Origin: Deltaproteobacteria bacterium
Lineage (GTDB): Bacteria > Desulfobacterota > Desulfuromonadia > Geobacterales > Pseudopelobacteraceae
Assembly (NCBI GenBank): GCA_016219145.1
Contig: JACRCG010000254.1
Coordinates: forward strand, 1 to 11,343
Direction: 5' to 3'
DNA length: 11,343 nucleotides
The position numbers and the translations under genes are program-made. Positions 6,665 through 11,343 of the stretch are shown piece by piece. Every line of letters begins with the position of its first letter. Position 1 is the first letter of the stretch. The notes below the pieces were generated by a model. The model did not search any database and had not been told where the DNA came from. It saw nothing but the letters and a program-made list of their open reading frames with translations.

Positions 6665-7644
6665 CGCTTGCCTCCCAGAGTCGAACTGGCCAGAGTGTAT
6701 TTATAGAACATTCCGGCATAGTCCGGAATCGCAGCCAGGAAAGCATCCACCCGCCCGGCAATCTCGTCCTCGGACAGGTCGGTGGTATCGCCGATATCCA
6801 TGACTGAGCCGAGCGCCGCCACCATTTTGGCCCCCTGGTCGCTGATCCCTTCCGGGGCGCCGTAACAGCCGGTGCAGGGCATGTTGGCCTTGGTGCAGGG
6901 GGCGCCGCAACCGCTGCGGGTGGCGATCCCCATGCAGAGCATACCCTGCTCCAGCAGGCAGATTTCCGGCTCGGGACAGAATTCATAATTGCGCCGGAAA
7001 GCTGTGATCCGTTTTTCCTGTTTGGTCCGGTCGCAGTCGTCGCAAACCGTCAGTGCGCCGCAGCCGATGGTGCTTCCCTTTGGCGGCAGATCGCCGGACA
7101 GGATAACTTCGATCACGTTCCAGATCTGGTGAGATTCAGGGGGGCAGCCGGGGATAGAGTAGTCAACGTCCACTTCCTGGGCCAGATGTTTTACCCGCCC
7201 CAGCAAACCGGGCAGATGGATCTGCCCCCCGGGAAAGCCGGTCGTGCCGCAAGGAATTATGGAATCCGGATTATCGACCGAGGGGTTGTCAAGGTAGACT
7301 GTATTGAGCAGTTGTTCAGGTGTGCTGAAGTTGGCCAGAGCAGGCACGCAGCCCCCCTTGGCGCAGGAACCGAAGGCCACCAGGATTTGCGATTTCCGGC
7401 GCAGCAGATGAGCCATCTCGACGTTTTCATCAGTGCGCAGGGCGCCATTGAAGAGGGTCACTGCAATAGCGCCATCCGGAAGCGCCTCGATATCTTTCTT
7501 CTTGGTGTCCAGCAGGCAGGGGCAGAACATGAAATCCAGCGCCGCATCCACATCCAATAATTTTTCATGGAGGTTGACAACTGCGATCTCGCAGCCGCCG
7601 CAGGATGCTGCCCAATAGACAGCCAGCTTCGGTTTTTCTGACAT
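6661..7644 (-). CDS. mvhG: Group 3c [NiFe]-hydrogenase small subunit
   Basis: The 327-residue protein is the electron-transfer subunit of the hydrogenase. The proximal [4Fe-4S] ligands are Cys 15 and 18 (AASCGGCE), Cys 94 (GSCAKGGC) and Cys 167 (PGCPP). A second cysteine-rich part includes CDDC at 201-204 and Cys 223, 229, 237, 246, 250, 257 and 260, enough for two further clusters. There is no twin-arginine signal peptide, so the enzyme is cytoplasmic, unlike respiratory uptake hydrogenases. It is the first gene of the operon; GGAGGG eight bases before ATG 7644 is a strong ribosome site. Electrons would pass from MvhA through this subunit to MvhD and HdrA. Confidence 0.95.
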   Translation of the reverse strand: MSEKPKLAVYWAASCGGCEIAVVNLHEKLLDVDAALDFMFCPCLLDTKKKDIEALPDGAIAVTLFNGALRTDENVEMAHLLRRKSQILVAFGSCAKGGCVPALANFSTPEQLLNTVYLDNPSVDNPDSIIPCGTTGFPGGQIHLPGLLGRVKHLAQEVDVDYSIPGCPPESHQIWNVIEVILSGDLPPKGSTIGCGALTVCDDCDRTKQEKRITAFRRNYEFCPEPEICLLEQGMLCMGIATRSGCGAPCTKANMPCTGCYGAPEGISDQGAKMVAALGSVMDIGDTTDLSEDEIAGRVDAFLAAIPDYAGMFYKYTLASSTLGGKR

Positions 7645-7810
7645 TTCGCCCTCCGTTAATAGAAGTCGGTCGAGAGAGACAACGGCTGGTTATCAGGGAG
7701 ACCAGATTCGTTCCGGCGCTTTCCGGCATTTGAAAATACCTGATTCAGTGTTAGTATCGCCTTGGGTATTATGACTCCGGTGGATGAAAATACGCCCCAA
7801 CAGCGGGCCC
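7645..7810 (-). other. Untranslated leader of the mvh-hdrA operon
   Basis: This stretch between the inferred transcription start and mvhG holds no convincing reading frame. Near the gene is the GGAGGG ribosome site. The only structures I can see are a 5-base stem CTGGT/ACCAG (7686-7690 with 7701-7705, 10-base loop) and a CCGG-N6-CCGG repeat, both too weak to call a riboswitch or attenuator. Its length leaves room for post-transcriptional control, but I see no known element. Confidence 0.4.
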
Positions 7811-7816
7811 CTCTAC

Positions 7817-7845
7817 ATTAGACCACCTGATCTGCACGTTGTCAA
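7817..7845 (-). promoter_or_regulatory. Probable sigma-70 promoter of the mvh-hdrA operon
   Basis: On the - strand a perfect -35 TTGACA (7845-7840) is followed after exactly 17 bases by TCTAAT (7822-7817), five of six matches to the -10 consensus. Transcription would start near 7810, giving a leader of about 165 bases before mvhG. No sigma-54 type TGGC-N8-TTGC element was seen in this gap. The promoter lies within about 30 bases of the divergent cupin start, so a regulator binding here could affect both directions. Confidence 0.65.
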
Positions 7846-7873
7846 TTTATGACGAAATATATTCGGGGGTAAG

Positions 7874-8203
7874 ATGTGTCACCAGACAGGTAACATTTTT
7901 GATGAAATCCCTGCAAACCTTTCGCAGGAGTTTTTCCAGACTCTGGCCGCAGGGGACAATGTCCGGATCGAGCGTATCGTTTCGGAGGGGCAGGCTACAA
8001 CAGCCGGTGAATGGCTTGTTCAGGAGCTGGATGAATGGGTAATCCTGCTGTCAGGCGGCGCGGGACTGTTTTTTGAAGGTGAAACATCCCCAAGAGCCCT
8101 GAATCCGGGCGATTATGCCATGATCCCGGCCGGCTGCCGCCACCGGGTGGAATGGACCGCTCCGGATCAGCAGACCGTATGGCTGGCGGTACATTTTCGG
8201 TAA
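7874..8203 (+). CDS. Small single-domain cupin protein
   Basis: The 109-residue protein folds as one cupin barrel by pattern: an E-L-DEWVILLSGGAGLFF strand pair (about residues 50-66) equals cupin motif 1, and L-NPGDYAMIPAGCRHRV (about 76-91) equals motif 2. Motif 1 lacks the usual HxH pair, having DEW instead; motif 2 keeps H89. Metal binding may therefore be altered or absent. The closing VEWT-A-P-D...VWLAVHF is characteristic of a small uncharacterised cupin family. ATG 7874 has GGGGGT five bases upstream. The gene diverges from the hydrogenase operon and ends four bases before the stop of the convergent diguanylate cyclase gene. Substrate unknown; a sensor or small-molecule enzyme role cannot be told from sequence. 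Confidence 0.8.
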   Translation: MCHQTGNIFDEIPANLSQEFFQTLAAGDNVRIERIVSEGQATTAGEWLVQELDEWVILLSGGAGLFFEGETSPRALNPGDYAMIPAGCRHRVEWTAPDQQTVWLAVHFR

Positions 8204-8207
8204 AAGC

Positions 8208-8921
8208 TCAGGCGGCAACCACAAAGCGGTTTTTTCCTTCAAGCTTGGCCTTCCGAAGCGCCTGATCAGCGTTGGCAATGCAGTCGTTGATCGACTGACC
8301 CTCCTGATACTCGCACAGGCCGATGCTGGCCGTAATACGAATCCCGGGGCGATTGGCCTTGAATTCCGTCATCGAAATCGCTTCCAGAACTTTTCTGGCA
8401 AGTGTTACCGCGCCTTCGATAGCGGTCTCGGTAAGAAGAAAAAGAAACTCCTCTCCGCCCCAGCGAGCGCAGACATCCTCGTTCCTGACACAGCTCATCA
8501 GCACTCGCGCCACTTCTACCAGAACATCATCGCCATCATTGTAGCCGTGGGCATCATTAATCTGCTTGAAATTATCCAGATCAACCAGCATGACTGAAAA
8601 TGTGCGCTGGTGACGCTGAGAGCGGCTGTACTCGCGCTCTATCTTTTCCATGATATCGCGCCGGTTGGCCAGTCCTGTCATGGGATCAATTCTGGTCGAC
8701 AGATCGAGGGAGCGGTTCATCTCGACCAGCTGTGTCTGCAAAATCTGCTTATCCCTGTTCAGAGTATCGACTCGGTGCTTCAGGGCGCTGTATTCTCCAT
8801 GCAGGAGCTGATACTCGGCCAACAGCGGATTACCGGCAAACTCTCCTCCTCCCAAAATCTTTTCGAAATGACCCTCTTCGACATGTCCGGCGTTTCTCAG
8901 ACTTCTGTTCTCTGTTGTCAT
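8208..8921 (-). CDS. GGDEF-domain diguanylate cyclase, cytoplasmic
   Basis: The 237-residue protein has a short N-terminal segment with coiled-coil character (about residues 38-72) and a complete GGDEF domain (about 75-237). The active-site motif is GGEEF at 155-159, a catalytically competent variant. An inhibitory RxxD site, RNED at 146-149, lies exactly five residues before it, so product inhibition by c-di-GMP is expected. Asp 114 (VDLDNF) is a metal ligand. Asn 122 and Asp 131 are the positions that read guanine; keeping Asp 131 argues for c-di-GMP, not the cGAMP made by Hypr GGDEFs known from Geobacter, which carry Ser there. No membrane segment or sensor domain is seen; the coiled coil may drive dimerisation. 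ATG 8921 follows AGGGGA at moderate spacing. Confidence 0.93.
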   Translation of the reverse strand: MTTENRSLRNAGHVEEGHFEKILGGGEFAGNPLLAEYQLLHGEYSALKHRVDTLNRDKQILQTQLVEMNRSLDLSTRIDPMTGLANRRDIMEKIEREYSRSQRHQRTFSVMLVDLDNFKQINDAHGYNDGDDVLVEVARVLMSCVRNEDVCARWGGEEFLFLLTETAIEGAVTLARKVLEAISMTEFKANRPGIRITASIGLCEYQEGQSINDCIANADQALRKAKLEGKNRFVVAA

Positions 8922-9098
8922 GGCAATATTCCCCTGCAGTCTATTTGCATGCTGCTTTCAGTTCATCGTTGATCATTACTTGATTGTCAGGTATCTGTAT
9001 ATCACAAATTTGAAAAATGCCACAAACGCTTATGCAATGGTGTGAATATTTTTTCGTAATATTTCCAACTGAAACCGAATACTTTCTGGAGTGTTGAC

Positions 9099-9146
9099 AT
9101 GCATGACCATACAAATGAAGAGTTCTCCGGCACAGGCCGGTACTGA
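9099..9146 (+). CDS. Possible 15-residue leader peptide ahead of the transporter gene
   Basis: An ATG at 9099 has a good ribosome site, CTGGAG at 9085-9090 and onward, eight bases upstream. It encodes the peptide MHDHTNEEFSGTGRY and ends in TGA at 9144-9146, which overlaps the ATG of the transporter gene (TGATG). The transporter ATG has no good ribosome site of its own, so coupled re-initiation from this short frame would explain its translation. The same TGATG junction links the transporter to the next gene. The alternative is that the transporter starts elsewhere and this is chance. Direct evidence is limited to the ribosome site and the junction. Confidence 0.35.
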   Translation: MHDHTNEEFSGTGRY

Positions 9147-10048
9147 TGCCTCCCGCCTTGCCGCCCACCATGGGCAGAGTATATTTCTTTCTGGTTCTGA
9201 CAACTTTTTTCTGGGGCGGCAGCTTCCTCTTCACTAAAATCGGCATAACCACGGTCCCGCCGCAGATTTTCGTGTTTGTAAGATTCTGCATGGCAACTCT
9301 GATCATGCTGATCGCCTTCGCTCCGAGACTTAAAAAGCTGGGGCGCGGCACAATCAGGAGCGGCCTGATCATCGGAATCGCCCTCGGCCTGACCAACCTG
9401 AGCTTCGTCTTCGGCATTCAGGGTACCAGCATTTCGCGGGCCGGGGTTCTCAACAACCTGTTTGTACTCTTCATACCGGTCATCACAAAACTGATCTGGC
9501 GCGACCGGATCGGACGGATCAACATGCTTGGAATCATTCTGGCAGTAGTTGGAATCTGGCTTCTGGCCACCGGCGGCGGGCAGGGCTTCAACCGGGGTGA
9601 TTTCTTTTCAACATTTTGTGCGTTGCTGATTGCTTGCCATATCATCACAGTTTCCAAGGTTCTCAAAGACGACGATGTCTATCTGGTCTCGCTGGTGCAG
9701 TTTGCTACCGTGGCGGCCATGTCCGGAACTGTCTCGCTGCTGCTCCCGCTGCCCACGTTCAGCATCACAACAACCGCTGTCGTATCCGTCATCTACTGCG
9801 CCATCTTTCCGACAGTATTCTGCTTTACCCTGCAGAACATTTATCAGCGCTATGTCACCCCCACCAGGGCCGGGCTGGTTTACACCCTCGACCCGGTCTG
9901 GAGCCTGCTGGCCGGTTTTTTCATACTGGGAGAAAGACTGAATCCACGGGAGTGGCTGGGATGCGGCATCATCTTTCTGGCAGCGCTTCTGCCGCTTTTA
10001 TTCAAGCTGGGTGAAGAAATTTCGTTTGGCAGACGGAGAGCAAACTGA
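9146..10048 (+). CDS. EamA/DMT-family transporter, ten membrane segments
   Basis: The 300-residue protein shows two EamA repeats of five helices each: hydrophobic segments near residues 12-32, 40-60, 71-89, 100-118 and 127-143, then 153-172, 178-200, 210-228, 241-261 and 269-287. FFWGGSFLFTK in helix 1 and LDPVWSLLAGFFILGE in helix 9, with Glu 263, are typical of drug/metabolite exporters. The substrate cannot be predicted. ATG 9146 gives a nine-residue N-terminal extension; ATG 9170 is the alternative and neither has a clear ribosome site, which fits coupling to a short upstream frame. The TGA overlaps the ATG of the next gene (TGATG). Inner membrane. Confidence 0.88.
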   Translation: MPPALPPTMGRVYFFLVLTTFFWGGSFLFTKIGITTVPPQIFVFVRFCMATLIMLIAFAPRLKKLGRGTIRSGLIIGIALGLTNLSFVFGIQGTSISRAGVLNNLFVLFIPVITKLIWRDRIGRINMLGIILAVVGIWLLATGGGQGFNRGDFFSTFCALLIACHIITVSKVLKDDDVYLVSLVQFATVAAMSGTVSLLLPLPTFSITTTAVVSVIYCAIFPTVFCFTLQNIYQRYVTPTRAGLVYTLDPVWSLLAGFFILGERLNPREWLGCGIIFLAALLPLLFKLGEEISFGRRRAN

Positions 10049-10743
10049 TGGACCATACGCCGGTTATCGAGAAGATCAAGAAGCTGCTGGCCCTCGCCAA
10101 TTCATGCAACGAGCACGAAGCCGCGCTGGCAGCCAGCCATGCCCAGCGGCTGCTGGCAGAGTACAACCTTGCCATGGCCGACATCGAGGCTGCTCATAAA
10201 CCTGACAAGGCCGACCAGGTGGAAACCGCGGTATCCAAAACTCTGCCGAAATGGATGCGTCACCTGAGCGCAGGGGTCAGCAGCGCCTTCGACTGCCAGG
10301 CTGTCCACCATCCGGCTTTCGGCAAACTGACCTTTATCGGAGTTGGGGCCGATGTGCAGATTGCCGCCTACACCTTCAGCTATCTCGATCGAACGATCAG
10401 AAAACTCTGCGGCAACTATATGAAGCGGAATGTCAGCAGCAACATTGCCGCTCGGCATCGCGAACTGATGCGCCAATCCTACTATCTGGGAGCGGTATCC
10501 ACCATAAACCTTCGCTTGAGAGAGCAGAAAGTGCAGACACCGGTCACAAGCGGCGCGCTGGTTCCGGTCAAGGAAGGACTGATCAGGCAGGCCATGAATG
10601 AGATCGGCACTGTGAGAACCATGTACAGCCGCAGGAGTTATATCAACAGCGAGGCCTACAGCAGCGGGCAGAACGACGGCAGGCTGATAGGAATCCACCG
10701 GGGCATTTCCGCCCCCTCGCACTCACGAAAGATCAGCCGCTGA
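10048..10743 (+). CDS. DUF2786 domain protein
   Basis: The 231-residue protein begins with the DUF2786 helical domain (about residues 6-46: I-KKLLALANS-C-NEHEAALA-A...AQRLLAEYNL). A second, less conserved region follows (about 65-200) with F-I-G-V-G-A-D-V-Q-I-A and R-Q-SYYLGAV stretches, as in two-domain members with a DUF7168-like part. The C-terminus is basic and Ser-rich. Function is unknown; homologues occur in chromosomes and in phages. Translation is coupled to the transporter gene by TGATG, with ACGGAGAG ahead of ATG 10048. No neighbour here suggests a phage. The product is soluble, with no signal peptide. Confidence 0.8.
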   Translation: MDHTPVIEKIKKLLALANSCNEHEAALAASHAQRLLAEYNLAMADIEAAHKPDKADQVETAVSKTLPKWMRHLSAGVSSAFDCQAVHHPAFGKLTFIGVGADVQIAAYTFSYLDRTIRKLCGNYMKRNVSSNIAARHRELMRQSYYLGAVSTINLRLREQKVQTPVTSGALVPVKEGLIRQAMNEIGTVRTMYSRRSYINSEAYSSGQNDGRLIGIHRGISAPSHSRKISR

Positions 10744-10773
10744 CAACAGCTTTGCCAATCAAAAAAACCGCTC

Positions 10774-10802
10774 TTGAAATAATAAACTAAATAGGTTATA
10801 CA
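10774..10802 (+). promoter_or_regulatory. Probable promoter of tRNA-Ser
   Basis: TTGAAA (10774-10779), 17 bases, then TATACA (10797-10802) lies in an A/T-rich stretch directly ahead of the tRNA. The start would fall near 10809, a few bases before the mature 5' end. The -35 matches five of six and the -10 four of six consensus bases. No terminator is visible between the DUF2786 stop and this point, so read-through from that operon is also possible. Confidence 0.5.
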
Positions 10803-10812
10803 CACCGTCCAC

Positions 10813-10900
10813 GGAGAGGTGTCCGAGTGGTCGATGGTGCCTGACTCGAAATCAGGTGTACAGCAATGTACCTAGGGTTCGAATCCCTACCTCTCCGCCA
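10813..10900 (+). tRNA. tRNA-Ser (anticodon CGA)
   Basis: The 88-base gene folds as a class II tRNA. The acceptor stem GGAGAGG pairs with CCTCTCC (10890-10896), with discriminator G 10897 and an encoded CCA at 10898-10900. The anticodon stem is CCTGA/TCAGG (10840-10844, 10852-10856) with loop CTCGAAA, anticodon CGA at 10847-10849, reading UCG. A long variable arm with stem GTAC/GTAC and the T-loop TTCGAAT are present. The long variable arm, G discriminator and anticodon agree on serine. Confidence 0.97.
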
Positions 10901-10911
10901 CTAAAAAAATG

Positions 10912-10940
10912 GGTTACAGCGACAAGCTGTAGCCTTTTTT
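10912..10940. terminator. Intrinsic terminator, probably bidirectional
   Basis: Stem GGTTACAGC (10912-10920) and GCTGTAGCC (10926-10934) pair over nine bases with one G-U, with a 5-base loop, followed by T6 (10935-10940). On the + strand it ends the tRNA transcript. A run of seven A's at 10903-10909 becomes a U-tract on the - strand, so it can also end the UPF0178 transcript arriving from the right. Confidence 0.88.
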
Positions 10941-11006
10941 GTTTGTCGCTAACAATATGCAAGGCAGTTGCAGGAGTTTTCAAATATTTTTGTGGAAAAA
11001 CCGTAT

Positions 11007-11343
11007 TTATTCCGGCCTCTTTCCACGTAACATTCGCGTAAGCATGCTGTCGAGGGATGAAGCAAAGCGCTGTCTGTCGGTGAGGCTGAATTGGCCTGGG
11101 CCGCCTTGAGCATATCCCTCCGAGCGAAGTTCCATCATCAGATCGCGCATGGAGAGCCTTTCCCCTACATTCTCATCTGTGTAAAGCTCACCGCGAGGGT
11201 CCAATGCCACACCACCCTTGGCAACAATTCTGGCGGCCAGAGGAATGTCAGCCGTTATCACCAGGTCTTCGGGTGCGGCGTGCCAGGCAATATGATCATC
11301 GGCAACATCAAAACCGTCAGCGACAACAATTGATTCAATCAGC
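11007..11343 (-). CDS. UPF0178 (YaiI/YqxD, DUF188) family protein, 5' end outside window
   Basis: About 111 C-terminal codons are visible; the start lies beyond the right edge. The frame runs through the edge in-frame: V-V-A-DGFDVADDHIA-W-H, then LVITADIPLAAR (near 11227-11264), LDPRGELYT-D-ENVG, L-S-MRDLM, and GGPGQFS-L-TDR-Q-RF. These are the conserved blocks of UPF0178, a family with a PIN/NYN-nuclease-like fold whose role is not established. The conserved Asp residues in ADGFD and TADIP would be the acidic site. The stop is TAA at 11007. It faces the tRNA and shares the hairpin terminator with it. Confidence 0.92.
   Translation of the reverse strand, partial: LIESIVVADGFDVADDHIAWHAAPEDLVITADIPLAARIVAKGGVALDPRGELYTDENVGERLSMRDLMMELRSEGYAQGGPGQFSLTDRQRFASSLDSMLTRMLRGKRPE

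Noticed and set aside
5993..6706. Long + strand frame opposite mvhA
   Set aside because: It is the complementary shadow of the hydrogenase large subunit and has no domain signature.
10102..10722. - strand frame opposite the DUF2786 gene
   Set aside because: The + strand frame carries a recognised domain and a ribosome site; the opposite one has neither.
10813..10900. tRNA-Ser as an integration site for a mobile element
   Set aside because: There is no integrase gene and no direct repeat of the tRNA 3' end in the window, and the downstream side holds only a terminator and a conserved chromosomal gene.
11091..11333. + strand frame near the right edge
   Set aside because: It is opposite the UPF0178 gene, whose conserved blocks are clear; the + frame matches nothing I know.

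Overview
The window looks like chromosomal DNA from an anaerobic deltaproteobacterium of the Geobacter / Desulfuromonadales type. That reading rests on a heterodisulfide-reductase-linked (group 3c, Mvh-type) [NiFe]-hydrogenase operon, a stand-alone GGDEF protein, GC-rich genes with strong GGAGG ribosome sites, and A/T-rich intergenic stretches. The genus is inferred from gene content and is not proven by a marker gene. No integrase, transposase, CRISPR array or phage gene is visible.

Left part (1-2021, + strand): an overlapping DUF4160-DUF2442 pair is followed after 22 bases by two adjacent genes for exported coiled-coil proteins. The four genes are packed like one transcript. Between the last of them and the convergent operon lies an imperfect long inverted repeat built from CACAAAG units.

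Centre (2022-7873, - strand): the main feature is a six-gene operon transcribed leftward, mvhG-mvhA-maturation protease-hdrA-mvhD-tusA-like. The first five genes are joined by 4-base ATGA/GTGA overlaps. MvhG and MvhA form the hydrogenase module, MvhD carries electrons by a [2Fe-2S] cluster, and HdrA is a FAD and multi-[4Fe-4S] protein that in known complexes splits or merges electron pairs. The HdrBC catalytic subunits of classical heterodisulfide reductase are not in the window. A TusA-family sulfur carrier occupies the distal position instead, so the electron acceptor is open. A near-consensus sigma-70 promoter (TTGACA, 17 bases, TCTAAT) lies about 175-200 bases upstream of mvhG and gives a long leader.

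Right part (7874-11343): a small cupin gene (+) faces a diguanylate cyclase gene (-) with only 4 bases between their stop codons. Then come an EamA/DMT-type transporter and a DUF2786 protein (+), translationally coupled through a TGATG junction and possibly preceded by a 15-residue leader peptide coupled the same way. A tRNA-Ser(CGA) with its own likely promoter follows, then a hairpin terminator that can serve both strands, and the 3' part of a UPF0178 (YaiI/YqxD) gene running off the right edge (- strand).
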